Of a stretch of 64,000 nucleotides of DNA, positions 40,669 to 49,716 are shown piece by piece. The stretch comes from Streptomyces sp. NRRL B-3428 (GTDB lineage: Bacteria; Actinomycetota; Actinomycetes; Streptomycetales; Streptomycetaceae): the NCBI GenBank assembly GCA_000721375.1, contig JOGW01000005.1, positions 248,001 to 312,000 of the forward strand. Direction: 5' to 3'. Below the pieces are notes generated by a model. That model did not search any database and was not told the DNA's origin. It worked only from the letters and a program-made list of their open reading frames with translations. Within the stretch, counting starts at the first letter, position 1. Every line of letters starts with the position of its first letter. A program made the position numbers and the translations under genes.

Positions 40669-43600
40669 ATGGAAGCCACCCGTGCGAACGCCGAGCTCAC
40701 CCTGCTCGAAGCGGAGCTGAGTGAACAGTTCGACGACCGGGCCCACTTCACCGCAGGACCCGCTGCGGCCCCGCGCACGCTCGTCGACATCCTCGACGCC
40801 ACCGTACGGGCGCACCCCGAGGAGCTCGCGCTCGACGACGGCCACCGCCGCCTGACGTACCGCGCCCTGGCCACGGAGGTAGCGGAACTACGGCACCGCC
40901 TCGACGAGGCGGGCGTCGGACAGGGCGACCGCGTGGGCGTACGGGTGCCGAGCGGCACCAACGAGCTCTACATCGCCATCCTCGCGGTGATCACCGCAGG
41001 CGCCGCCTACGTCCCGGTGGACGCCGAAGACCCCGATGAGCGCGCCGAGTTGGTGTTCGGCGAGGCCGGCGTACGGGCCGTGATCGGTGCCGGGCACCAG
41101 TTCACCGTCGACAAGCCCGCCGACGTACCGGCCGCACGCCCCACCCTCGACGACGACGCGTGGATCATCTTCACGTCCGGTTCGACGGGCAAGCCCAAGG
41201 GCGTCGCCGTCAGCAACCGCAGCGCCGCCGCCTTCGTGGACGCCGAAGCCGCCCTCTTCCTCACCGAGGACCCGATCGGCCCGGGCGACCGCGTCATGGC
41301 CGGCCTGTCCGTCGCCTTCGACGCCTCCTGCGAGGAGATGTGGCTCGCGTGGCGCTACGGCGCCTGCCTGGTGCCCGTGCCCCGCTCACAGGTCCGCTCC
41401 GGCGCCGACCTCGGACCCTGGCTGGTCGAGCAGGAGATCACCGTCGTCTCCACCGTGCCCACGCTGGCCGCGCTGTGGGAGCCCGAGACCCTCAACGACG
41501 TACGCCTGCTGATCTTCGGTGGTGAGGCCTGCCCGCCCGAGCTCACCCAGCGCCTGGTCACCGAGGGCCGCGAGGTCTGGAACACCTACGGACCCACCGA
41601 GGCCACCGTCGTCGCCTGCGCCGCCCTCCTGACCGGCGACGAGCCGATCCGCATCGGACTCCCGCTGAACGGCTGGGAGCTGGTGGTGGTCGACGAGGAG
41701 GGCCGTCCCGTACCCATGGGCGAGAGCGGTCAGCTCGTCATCGGCGGCGTGGGCCTCGCCCGCTATCTGGACCCCGACAAGGACGCCGAGAAGTACGCGC
41801 CGCTCGAATCCATGGGCTGGCAGCGCGCCTACCGCAGCGGCGACCTCGTGAAGGCCGAGCCCGAAGGCCTGATCTTCCTCGGCCGCAGCGACGAGCAGAT
41901 CAAGCTCGGCGGCCGCCGTATCGAACTCGGCGAGGTCGACGCCGCCCTGCAGGCGCTGCCCGGCGTCTCGGGCGCGGCGGCCGCCGTACGCACCGCACGC
42001 AGCGGCAACCAGCTGCTCGTCGGCTACATCGTCAAGCAGGACGACTTCGACCACGCGAGCGCCGTCGAGAAGCTGCGCGCCGCACTGCCCGCGGCTCTCG
42101 TCCCGCTGCTCGCCCAGGTGGACGACCTGCCGACCCGTACCTCCGGCAAGGTCGACCGCAACGCCTTGCCGTGGCCGCTGTCCGACCTGGAGACCGGTGG
42201 CCGGGCGGAGCAGCTCTACGGCACCGAGGCCTGGCTCGCCGAGCAGTGGTCCGAGACCCTCGGCATCACCGTGACCAGCGCGTCCGACGATTTCTTCGCG
42301 ATCGGCGGCAGCAGCCTGGCCGCCGCCCAGCTCACGACGCGACTGCGCGAGCGCTATCCGAGCGCCGCCGTCCTCGACATCTACGAGCGGCCCGTCCTGC
42401 GCAAGCTGGCCAGGCGGCTGGAGAAGTCGGTCCAGGACGACGGCAAGGTCCGCGAGATCGCGCCCGTGCCGGTCCGTGCCCAGATCGCCCAGCTGCTGCT
42501 CCTGATCCCGCTGTTCACGCTGGTCGGCCTGCGCTGGGTCGTGGTCCTGGCCGCGCTCGGCAACGCACTGCACTGGTTCGGCGCCTACCCGTGGGCACCG
42601 ACCGCCTCCTGGTGGCTGGTCGGCGGGGGAGCGCTCGTGCTGTTCACCCCGCCCGGCCGGCTCGCGATCTCGGCGGGCGGAGCACGGCTGCTGCTCAGGG
42701 GCGTCGAGCCCGGCACGTATCCCCGTGGCGGCAGCGTCCATCTGCGGCTGTGGACCGCCGAACGGCTCGCCGAGTACAGCGGCGCCACCTCACTGACCGG
42801 CTCCTGGCTGGAGCGGTACGCCCGTGCGCTCGGCGCGAAGATCGGCTCCGAGGTCGATCTGCACTCACTGCCCCCGGTCACCGGTCTTCTGAAGCTCGGC
42901 CGCGGCTGCGCCGTCGAGACCGAGGTCGATCTCTCCGGTCACTGGCTGGACGGCGACCGGCTGCACATCGGCGCCATCAAGGTCGGCGCCGGTGCGGTGG
43001 TCGGCACGCGCAGCATCCTGTTCCCCGGCGCCCGCGTCGGCAAGCATGCCGAGGTCGCCCCTGGGTCGGCCGTCGCCGGGCAGGTGCCCACCGGTCAGCG
43101 CTGGGCGGGCTCGCCCGCGGAGAAGCTGGGCAAGGCCAAGCGGGACTGGCCGAAGCAGCGGCCGCCGCGCGCCGTGCACTGGCGCGCGATGTACGGCGTG
43201 ACCGGTATCGCGCTGAGTCTCCTGCCGGTGGCGGCCGCCGTGCCCGCCCTGCTGGTGGCCCAGTCCTTCGTGTCCGCCGACGCCACGCTCGCCGAGGCCC
43301 TCGGCGGCGTGGCCCTCGCGCTCGTCCCCGCGACGCTCGCGTTCGGCCTCACGTACGCCTTGATCATCCTCTTGGGCGTACGCCTCCTCAGCCTCGGTCT
43401 GCGCACCGGCACCCGCCCCACGCACAGCCGGATCGGCTGGCAGGCCTGGACCGTCACCCAGCTGATGGACCTCTCCCGGCAGACCCTCTTCCCGCTGTAC
43501 GCGGGTCTCGTGACGCCCGTGTGGATGCGGATGCTCGGGATGCGGATCGGCCGCGGCGCCGAGGTCTCCACCGTGCTCGCACTGCCCAGCCTGACCACGG

Positions 43601-44556
43601 TCGGCGAGGGCGCGTTCCTCGCCGACGACACGCTCACCGCCCCGTACGAACTCGGCGGCGGCTGGGTGCGGATCGGCCGCGCCGAGATCGGCCGCCGGGC
43701 CTTCCTCGGCAACTCCGGGATGACCGCGCCGGGCCGCAGCGTGCCCGACGACGGCCTTGTCGGTGTTCTGTCGGCCACCCCGAAGAAGGCCAAGAAGGGC
43801 AGTTCGTACCTCGGTCTGCCGCCGGTGAAGCTGCCGCGCGCGGCAGCCGACTCCGACCACAGCCGTACGTACGCGCCCCCGCTCCGGCTGCGCCTGGCCC
43901 GCGCTCTCGTCGAGGTCTGCCGGATCGTGCCCGTCTTCTGCTCGGCCGCGACGGTCCTGCTCGTCGCCGGCCTCCTGAGCGCACTCGCCTCGTACGGCCT
44001 GTGGCTCGCCGCGCTGCTCGGCGGACTCGTCCTGCTGGCCGCCGGAGTGCTCGCCTGCCTCGTGTCGATCGTCGCCAAGTGGGCACTCGTCGGACGCCAC
44101 CGCACCGGCGAACACCCGCTGTGGTGCGGCTTCGTATGGCGCAACGAGCTCGCCGACACGTTCGTCGAGATGCTCGCCGTGCCGTGGCTCGCGGGCGCCG
44201 TCCCCGGCACGCCCGTCCTGAATGTCTGGCTGCGCGGCCTCGGCGCCGAAATCGGGCGGGGCGTGTGGTGTGAGAGTTACTGGCTGCCCGAGACGGATTT
44301 GGTCACCCTCGAGTCCGCGACCAGCGTGAACCGCGGCTGTGTGCTCCAGACGCACCTCTTCCACGATCGGATCTTGAGGACGGATACTGTGGTCCTCCGC
44401 GAGGGCGCCACCCTGGGCCCGGGCGGAATCGTGCTGCCCGGCAGCGAGGTCGGCGCCCGGAGCACTCTGGGGCCCGCGTCGCTGGTGATGGCCGGTGAGT
44501 CGCTGCCCGCGGACACTCGCTGGCTCGGCAACCCGATCGAGGCCTGGCGCCCCTGA
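40669..44556 (+). CDS. pls: Membrane-bound single-module NRPS of the Pls/PosA family (predicted epsilon-poly-L-lysine synthetase)
   Basis: The product is 1295 aa; S. albulus Pls is about 1319. The adenylation domain (about 30-500) has A3 IIFTSGSTGKPKGV, A5 NTYGPTEATVV and A10 Lys K494 (TSGKVDR). The carrier domain motif FFAIGGSSLAAAQL puts the pantetheine Ser at 549. It has no condensation domain and no thioesterase. Instead there are about six transmembrane helices in three pairs (about 605-665, 842-912, 1082-1145). Each pair is followed by one of three related soluble domains with hexapeptide/LbH-like turns (VGAGAVVGTRSILFPGARVG; IGRRAFLGNSGMTAPG; LGPGGIVLPGSEVGARSTLG). This is the Pls layout. 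Aligned by hand to GrsA, the pocket reads D218 A219 E222 S261 I282 G284 T306 V314 V315 K494, close to the bacitracin lysine code as I recall it. Product: a cationic isopeptide homopolymer (inference). Confidence 0.88.
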   Translation: MEATRANAELTLLEAELSEQFDDRAHFTAGPAAAPRTLVDILDATVRAHPEELALDDGHRRLTYRALATEVAELRHRLDEAGVGQGDRVGVRVPSGTNELYIAILAVITAGAAYVPVDAEDPDERAELVFGEAGVRAVIGAGHQFTVDKPADVPAARPTLDDDAWIIFTSGSTGKPKGVAVSNRSAAAFVDAEAALFLTEDPIGPGDRVMAGLSVAFDASCEEMWLAWRYGACLVPVPRSQVRSGADLGPWLVEQEITVVSTVPTLAALWEPETLNDVRLLIFGGEACPPELTQRLVTEGREVWNTYGPTEATVVACAALLTGDEPIRIGLPLNGWELVVVDEEGRPVPMGESGQLVIGGVGLARYLDPDKDAEKYAPLESMGWQRAYRSGDLVKAEPEGLIFLGRSDEQIKLGGRRIELGEVDAALQALPGVSGAAAAVRTARSGNQLLVGYIVKQDDFDHASAVEKLRAALPAALVPLLAQVDDLPTRTSGKVDRNALPWPLSDLETGGRAEQLYGTEAWLAEQWSETLGITVTSASDDFFAIGGSSLAAAQLTTRLRERYPSAAVLDIYERPVLRKLARRLEKSVQDDGKVREIAPVPVRAQIAQLLLLIPLFTLVGLRWVVVLAALGNALHWFGAYPWAPTASWWLVGGGALVLFTPPGRLAISAGGARLLLRGVEPGTYPRGGSVHLRLWTAERLAEYSGATSLTGSWLERYARALGAKIGSEVDLHSLPPVTGLLKLGRGCAVETEVDLSGHWLDGDRLHIGAIKVGAGAVVGTRSILFPGARVGKHAEVAPGSAVAGQVPTGQRWAGSPAEKLGKAKRDWPKQRPPRAVHWRAMYGVTGIALSLLPVAAAVPALLVAQSFVSADATLAEALGGVALALVPATLAFGLTYALIILLGVRLLSLGLRTGTRPTHSRIGWQAWTVTQLMDLSRQTLFPLYAGLVTPVWMRMLGMRIGRGAEVSTVLALPSLTTVGEGAFLADDTLTAPYELGGGWVRIGRAEIGRRAFLGNSGMTAPGRSVPDDGLVGVLSATPKKAKKGSSYLGLPPVKLPRAAADSDHSRTYAPPLRLRLARALVEVCRIVPVFCSAATVLLVAGLLSALASYGLWLAALLGGLVLLAAGVLACLVSIVAKWALVGRHRTGEHPLWCGFVWRNELADTFVEMLAVPWLAGAVPGTPVLNVWLRGLGAEIGRGVWCESYWLPETDLVTLESATSVNRGCVLQTHLFHDRILRTDTVVLREGATLGPGGIVLPGSEVGARSTLGPASLVMAGESLPADTRWLGNPIEAWRP

Positions 44557-44624
44557 TACGGATCTTCAAGGGCCTGCCCGGGCGGCACCGCGTACGAGCA
44601 AAAAGGGCAGGGAGCGGACCAGGC

Positions 44625-45941
44625 GTGAGCGGACCCCAGAAGGCGGCGGACCCCTACTTCCCGGACAACGGCGACCTCCGCTACCGGGTGCACCGCTACG
44701 AGCTGGACCTCGACTACCGCCCCGGACCCAACCGTCTTGCCGGCACGGCCCGCATCAGCGCGATCGCCGGCCGTGCACCGCTCACCGAGTTCCAGCTGAA
44801 CCTCGGCGACTTCCGCATCGGCCGGATCCGCGTCGACGGGCGCGCCGCCCACTACACGCACCGCGGCGGCCGCCTGCGGATCAGACCCGCGAAGGCCCTG
44901 CCCGCCGGCAAGGCCTTCACCGTCGAGGTGCACTACGCGGGCAACCCCAAGCCGGTCAACAGCCCTTGGGGCGGGCTCGGCTGGGAGGAGCTGACCGACG
45001 GCGCACTCGTCGCCAGTCAGCCGATCGGCGCACCCTCCTGGTATCCGTGCAACGACCGGCCCGCCGACAAGGCCGCGTACCAGATCTCGGTCACCACGCC
45101 CTCCGCGTACCAGGTGGTCATCGGCGGCAAGCTGCTCACCCGTACCACCAAGTCCTCCACCACGACCTGGCTCTACGAGCAGTCGGCGCCCACGCCCAGC
45201 TATCTGGTCGGACTGTCCATCGGCAAGTACCAGACGGCGCTGCTTGGCGACCCCGGCCTCGGCGGCATCCCGCAGACCGGCCACTTCCCGGCCCATCTGC
45301 TCACCGACTTCTCCCGGGACTTCGCGCGCCAGCCGCAGATGATGAACGTCTTCGAGGACCTCTTCGGCCCGTACCCCTTCGGCGAGTACGCGGTGGTCGT
45401 GGCCGACGAGGAACTGGACGTCCCCGTCGAGGCGCAGGGCCTGTCCCTCTTCGGCACCAACCACGTGGACGGGGCGCGGACTTCGGAGCGCCTGGTCGCC
45501 CATGAACTCGCCCACCAGTGGTTCGGCAACAGCGTCACCATCGCCGACTGGCGGCACATCTGGCTCAACGAAGGCCTCGCCAAGTACGCGGAGTGGCTCT
45601 GGTCGGAGCGCTCCGGCGGACGTACGGCCGACGAACTGGCCGCTGTGGCGCACCGCTTGCTCGCCGCGCAGCCACAGGACCTGAAGCTCGCCGACCCCGG
45701 CCGCAAGCTGATGTTCGACGACCGGCTCTACGAGCGCGGCGGCCTCGCGGTGCACGCGGTACGCCGCGCGCTCGGCGACGTGGCCTTCTTCAAGATGCTG
45801 CGCGCCTGGGCCACGCTCCACCGGGGCGGAGTCGTCAGCACGCAGATGTTCGTCTCCCATGCCGAGCGCTACGCGGACCGGCCACTGGACGAACTGTTCC
45901 GGGCCTGGCTGTACGAGGGCCGGCTGCCTGCGCTGCCTTAG
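44625..45941 (+). CDS. M1-family zinc aminopeptidase linked to the Pls-like synthetase
   Basis: The product is 438 aa from GTG 44625, 68 bp after the pls-like stop. The zinc site HELAHQWFGN (H293, E294, H297) and E316 in WLNEGLAKY give HEXXH-(X)18-E, the M1 signature. The substrate-recognition GxMEN loop is replaced by VEAQG. The N-terminal beta domain is LTEFQLNLGDFRIGRI and the C-terminus is short, so this is a compact M1 form. I see no signal peptide. The polylysine-degrading aminopeptidase Pld of S. albulus was reported with the same HEXXH-(X)18-E arrangement. Placement directly behind the synthetase suggests trimming, recycling or self-protection against the polymer, although a housekeeping peptidase role cannot be excluded. 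Confidence 0.85.
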   Translation: MSGPQKAADPYFPDNGDLRYRVHRYELDLDYRPGPNRLAGTARISAIAGRAPLTEFQLNLGDFRIGRIRVDGRAAHYTHRGGRLRIRPAKALPAGKAFTVEVHYAGNPKPVNSPWGGLGWEELTDGALVASQPIGAPSWYPCNDRPADKAAYQISVTTPSAYQVVIGGKLLTRTTKSSTTTWLYEQSAPTPSYLVGLSIGKYQTALLGDPGLGGIPQTGHFPAHLLTDFSRDFARQPQMMNVFEDLFGPYPFGEYAVVVADEELDVPVEAQGLSLFGTNHVDGARTSERLVAHELAHQWFGNSVTIADWRHIWLNEGLAKYAEWLWSERSGGRTADELAAVAHRLLAAQPQDLKLADPGRKLMFDDRLYERGGLAVHAVRRALGDVAFFKMLRAWATLHRGGVVSTQMFVSHAERYADRPLDELFRAWLYEGRLPALP

Positions 45942-46060
45942 GTCCCCAGGCAGCCCCCCTCTATCCGTCGGGGGCAGGTCAGAGCACCGAACTCGCCTCT
46001 CGCTACCGGGAGGTGTGAGCCCGCCGCCGCAGATTCCTCCAGCAGATCGCGGCAAACCCC

Positions 46061-46091
46061 TTGCCCAATGGTCAAGAAACGTTGACCATTG
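46061..46091. promoter_or_regulatory. Palindromic operator (46066-46091) overlapping promoter of ArsR gene
   Basis: CAATGGTCAA and TTGACCATTG form perfect 10-bp arms around a 6-base centre. A TTGCCC -35 (46061-46066) and GACCAT -10 (46084-46089, 17-bp spacing) would place the start of transcription at or next to the ATG at 46097. The operator would then cover the promoter, and the message would be leaderless. Confidence 0.65.
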
Positions 46092-46096
46092 CTCGC

Positions 46097-46696
46097 ATGC
46101 CCGCTGATGATGCTCCTCGGACGCCCGCTACACCCGACACATCGCAGACGTCTGAGGTACCGGAGGCGTCGGAGACGTTCCACGTCACCACCGACGACCA
46201 ACTGCGCGCCGTCTCCAACCTCACGCGCCACCGGATCATGGCCATGCTCCGCTTCGAACCGGCCACGATCACGCAGATCGCCGAGCGGGTCGGCCTGGCG
46301 AAGGGGAGTTCCAGCTATCACGTACGGCTCCTGGAGCGCGCGGGCCTGGTGAAGGTCGTGCGGACGCGCAAGGTGCGGGGCGTCACCGAGCGGTACTACG
46401 CGATGGCGGCACGGTCGATCGAACTTCCGGATCCCGGCGAGGGCGGCCCCGATGTGCTGATGCGGCACGCGGTCGCGGATCTGGAGGCATCGCCGGCAGA
46501 CGGCGAGCGGCAGGTGCGGATGGCGCATCTGCGGCTCACCGAGGAGCAGTTCGCCGAGCTCGGGGCGCGGATGCAGGCACTTGCGGACGAGTACCGGGAC
46601 CTGTCGGACCCCTCGCTGCCGGATGTGTCGCTCGTCTTCGCACTGTTCCGGCCGGCGCCCATCCGGCGGACCGCGGGCGAGGGGGACGCCAAGTGA
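46097..46696 (+). CDS. ArsR-type winged-helix transcriptional regulator
   Basis: The product is 199 aa. ATG 46097 lacks a ribosome site and sits at the predicted transcription start, so it is probably leaderless. After an about 30-residue Thr/Pro-rich tail comes an HTH_20-type winged helix (LRAVSNLTRHRIMAMLRFEPATITQIAERVGLAKGSSSYHVRLLERAGLVKVV). A C-terminal sensing half contains HAVADLEASPADGERQV and LSDPSLPDVSLVFALFRPAP. It overlaps the following MFS transporter gene by GTGA. It therefore most likely represses itself and that exporter through the 26-bp palindrome and is released by the exported compound. Confidence 0.85.
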   Translation: MPADDAPRTPATPDTSQTSEVPEASETFHVTTDDQLRAVSNLTRHRIMAMLRFEPATITQIAERVGLAKGSSSYHVRLLERAGLVKVVRTRKVRGVTERYYAMAARSIELPDPGEGGPDVLMRHAVADLEASPADGERQVRMAHLRLTEEQFAELGARMQALADEYRDLSDPSLPDVSLVFALFRPAPIRRTAGEGDAK

Positions 46697-47988
46697 CCAC
46701 GGACGTACAGAAGTTGCCGGCTGGGTTCGGACGGCTGTGGACCGCGCAGACGATCTCCTCGCTCGGCGACGGCGTGACCCATGCCGCACTGCCGTTGATC
46801 GCGCTGACGCTGACGAAGGATCCGATGGCGCTCGCCGTCGTCACGGCCGCGGGCACCCTGCCGTGGCTGCTCTTCGGGGTGCTCGGCGGCGCGCTGGTCG
46901 ACCGCTGGGACCGCCGGCGCACGATGTGGGTCGCCGACATCGCACGTGCGGCACTGCTCGCGATACCCGCGGCGGCGGCCGTGCTCGACCTCCTGAGCAT
47001 TCCCCTGCTCGCGGCCGTCGCCTTCCTGCTCGGGCTCGGCGGGCTCTTCTTCGACACGGCCGCCACGGCCTATCTGCCGGATCTGCTCCGCCGTGACCCC
47101 GCACTCCTGGAACGCGCCAACTCCCGCCTGCGCGGCGCCCAGACCGCCATGTCCGGCTTCGCCGGGCCGCCCGCGGGCAGCGCCCTGCTCGCGCTCGGGC
47201 GCGCGGTTCCCCTGATCGCCGACGCGGTGTCGTTCCTGTTCTCCGCACTGCTCGTACGGACGCTGCCCGCCACGCCCAGGACCGTGCCCGAGGCCCGCGA
47301 GTCGCTGCTGCGCCAGGCGCGGGCCGGAGCCTCGTACGTCTTCCACAACCGACTCCTGCTCGGACTCGCGCTGCGCCCGGCGGTCGGCAACGTCGCCTTC
47401 CTCGCCGTGGAGACCGTCCTCGCCCTGTTCGCGCAGGAACGCCTCGGCATCGACACCTACGGATTCGGCCTGCTCCTCACGGCGGAGGCCACCGGCGGTC
47501 TGCTCGGCGCGGCCATCGCCTCCCACCTCGGCCGGCGACTCGGCGTCGGCACCGCACTGATCTGCACCGCCGCCGTCGAAGGGCTCGCCATCGTGGGCCT
47601 CGCGGCCGCCCCGAACCCGTACGCCGCCGGCCTCGCGCTCGCCGTCTGCGGTGCCGCGATGGGCGCCACCATGGTGCTCGGTCCTTCGCTGCGGCAGGCG
47701 ATCGTCCCGTCCCACCTGATGGGCCGGGTCGCCTCCACCTCCCGCATGCTGGCGATGTGCGCCGCACCGGTCGGGGCCTTCGCCGGCGGCTGGCTGGCCA
47801 CCGCGTACGACATCCGCACCCCGCTCTACGCCGCGGCCGGCCTCCTCCTGGCGATGACCGCCGTCACGGCCTCCATGACCAGCAACCGCCGTGTGGAGGC
47901 AGCGCTGCGGGCCGCCGCCCCGGCCGACGTTCCGGATCACCCGGCGGTGAAGGGCGCCGACCAGGAGGGGGCTCCCGAGGTGTCGTGA
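46693..47988 (+). CDS. MFS efflux transporter (EntS/macrolide-efflux-like)
   Basis: The product is 431 aa from GTG 46693, overlapping the regulator stop. It has about twelve membrane helices. The signature loop after helix 2 reads GGALVDRWDRRRTMWVADIARA, typical of the MFS_3/EntS family (DRxxRR). LLRRDPALLERANSRLRGAQ is the matching cytoplasmic block. Members export siderophores or lipophilic drugs by proton antiport. The substrate is unknown, but it is expected to be the ligand of the coupled ArsR-type regulator. Confidence 0.87.
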   Translation: MTTDVQKLPAGFGRLWTAQTISSLGDGVTHAALPLIALTLTKDPMALAVVTAAGTLPWLLFGVLGGALVDRWDRRRTMWVADIARAALLAIPAAAAVLDLLSIPLLAAVAFLLGLGGLFFDTAATAYLPDLLRRDPALLERANSRLRGAQTAMSGFAGPPAGSALLALGRAVPLIADAVSFLFSALLVRTLPATPRTVPEARESLLRQARAGASYVFHNRLLLGLALRPAVGNVAFLAVETVLALFAQERLGIDTYGFGLLLTAEATGGLLGAAIASHLGRRLGVGTALICTAAVEGLAIVGLAAAPNPYAAGLALAVCGAAMGATMVLGPSLRQAIVPSHLMGRVASTSRMLAMCAAPVGAFAGGWLATAYDIRTPLYAAAGLLLAMTAVTASMTSNRRVEAALRAAAPADVPDHPAVKGADQEGAPEVS

Positions 47989-48131
47989 CGTCTGCCGCGA
48001 GGGCGTCATGACGGGCCTCACGACGGGCGTCGCGCACAAGGGCCGTACGCGAGTGAACGGACCGCCCCGCCCCTACGTCCTAGTGTCGACACGGCGCGCG
48101 GCCGTGACCTGAGCTTGTGAGGGGTGGCGTC

Positions 48132-49013
48132 ATGCGTAGGCGACAACTGCTCGGCGCGCTGGGACTGTTGCTGGCCGGTGTGCTGACGGTGGCCGGTTGC
48201 GGTACGGAGAATCCAGTGGGCACCGGCCCCGGCGGTGGCGGCGACGAGGACAGCCGGGCACGCCAGGTGGCCGACGCCTGGCGCGGCTCCGTGGCGGCAC
48301 AGCAGTGGCGGACGGGATTCTTTCCGCTGGAGGAGCTGGTCTGGCTCCCGCAGGACGCCTGGCACAGCGGCGAGGACAAGATCGCCTACGGGGAGTCCCG
48401 CTTCACGGTCGAGGGCGAGCTGCCCGCCAAGGGCAGCCGTGGGCGGATCACCTGGCAGGACGGCGGCCCACCGCAGGACGTCGAGGTGCTGTCCGCGCGG
48501 GCGGTCTTCGAGCGGCTCGCCGGCCCCGAGAAGTCCTCGGAGGGGCCCCGGCTGACGATCACCGGGGCGAAAGCGGACCAGCAGCAGGTGGAGACCAGCC
48601 GCGGCCCCGCGTACATCCCCGTCTGGTACTTCACGATCAAGGGGTACGACCAGCCGCTGATCAGCGCCGCGCTCGGGACGCAAACCGTCGTGCAGTCCCC
48701 GATCGCCCCCATGGACAATCAGCGCGACGACCTGATGCCGCTGCAAGGCCTCAAGTCCGTCGCCCGCGACGGGCGTTCACTCGTCGTCCTCGCGGGGCAC
48801 GGCGCGTGTGACGACGGGCCCGCGGTGCAGGCACTGGAGACCGACGAGAACGTGGTGCTCACGGCGTCGATACGAGGTGCCAACGACGAACCGTGCACGT
48901 CACAGCTGTTGGTCGAGAAGGTCACGGTGAAGCTGACGCGGCCGCTGGGCAAGCGGGTGCTGCTCGACGCGTTCTCCGGGGCTCCCGTGGAACTGACGGG
49001 ACCTGGTTCGTAG
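48132..49013 (+). CDS. Putative lipoprotein of unknown function
   Basis: The product is 293 aa. ATG 48132 follows GAGGGGTGG. The lipobox LTVAGCGT follows the basic start MRRRQLLGALG, so the protein should be anchored to the outer face of the membrane. The mature part alternates short beta strands and loops (GFFPLEELVWLPQDAWHSGEDK, YIPVWYFTIKGYDQPLISAAL). A pair of Cys (GACDDG, EPCTSQ) could form a disulfide. I recognise no catalytic motif. It stands 143 bp after the MFS gene and 73 bp before a DUF6328 gene. Confidence 0.65.
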   Translation: MRRRQLLGALGLLLAGVLTVAGCGTENPVGTGPGGGGDEDSRARQVADAWRGSVAAQQWRTGFFPLEELVWLPQDAWHSGEDKIAYGESRFTVEGELPAKGSRGRITWQDGGPPQDVEVLSARAVFERLAGPEKSSEGPRLTITGAKADQQQVETSRGPAYIPVWYFTIKGYDQPLISAALGTQTVVQSPIAPMDNQRDDLMPLQGLKSVARDGRSLVVLAGHGACDDGPAVQALETDENVVLTASIRGANDEPCTSQLLVEKVTVKLTRPLGKRVLLDAFSGAPVELTGPGS

Positions 49014-49086
49014 GCCGGGTCTCGCCTTCGCGCGGATGGGTACCCGTCCGCGCGAAGGAGACTCGGCATGCGGTGGGAGGCCCGGT

Positions 49087-49647
49087 ATGGCGACACAGAA
49101 CGACGGTGCGGCGCAGGACGACGGTGCGGCGCACGACGACGGTGAGGCGCAGGACGACGGTGCGGCGCAGGGGATGGGCGACAGCCGGAGCGAGACTGCC
49201 GACGAGCGCGCCGACCGGCAGTGGGCCGAACTGCTCCAGGAGGTGCGCGTCGCTCAGACCGGTGTGCAGATCCTCTTCGGCTTCCTGCTGACCGTGGTGT
49301 TCACCCCGAGGTTCGCGGACCTGGGGGACACCGACCGAGCCATCTACCTCGCCACCGTGCTGCTGGGGGCGTTCACCACCGGGGCGCTGATCGGCCCGGT
49401 CTCCTTCCACCGCATCGTGTCCGGGCGCCGCATCAAACCGCAGGCGGTGACCTGGGCGTCGAGACTCACCTTCACGGGACTCGTGCTTCTGCTCTGCACC
49501 CTCACGACCGCTCTGCTGCTGATCCTGCGGGTGGCCCTGCACAACAGCTTGGCGCCCTGGCTCGTGACCGCCGTCGTCGCCTGGTACCTCGTCTGTTGGT
49601 TCGCGCTGCCCCTGTGGGCCGCACGCCGGCACACCACCAGGGACTGA
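49087..49647 (+). CDS. DUF6328-family membrane protein
   Basis: The product is 186 aa. ATG 49087 has GGGAGG upstream; an upstream frame to 49036 exists. The N-terminal about 50 residues are acidic, with a sixfold-residue repeat (NDGAAQ, DDGAAH, DDGEAQ, DDGAAQ). Then comes ADRQWAELLQEVRVAQTGVQILFGFLLTVVFTPRF, the DUF6328 opening. Four membrane helices follow, with GALIGPVSFHRIVSGRRIK between helices 2 and 3. The function of the family is unknown. It is common and usually single-copy to few-copy in Streptomyces. Confidence 0.8.
   Translation: MATQNDGAAQDDGAAHDDGEAQDDGAAQGMGDSRSETADERADRQWAELLQEVRVAQTGVQILFGFLLTVVFTPRFADLGDTDRAIYLATVLLGAFTTGALIGPVSFHRIVSGRRIKPQAVTWASRLTFTGLVLLLCTLTTALLLILRVALHNSLAPWLVTAVVAWYLVCWFALPLWAARRHTTRD
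49099..49170 (+). repeat. Four tandem 18-bp in-frame repeats
   Basis: The unit GACGACGGTGCGGCGCAG is repeated four times with 1-2 base differences (49099, 49117, 49135, 49153) and encodes the acidic hexapeptide repeat DDGAAQ. The near-identity suggests recent slippage, so copy number may vary between strains. Confidence 0.85.
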
Positions 49648-49716
49648 CCCCCCGCGACCAGGCACTGAGCCCGGCGCAGGTGCGGGCGACCCGCTGTCGC
49701 CCGCACCCACGACGAA

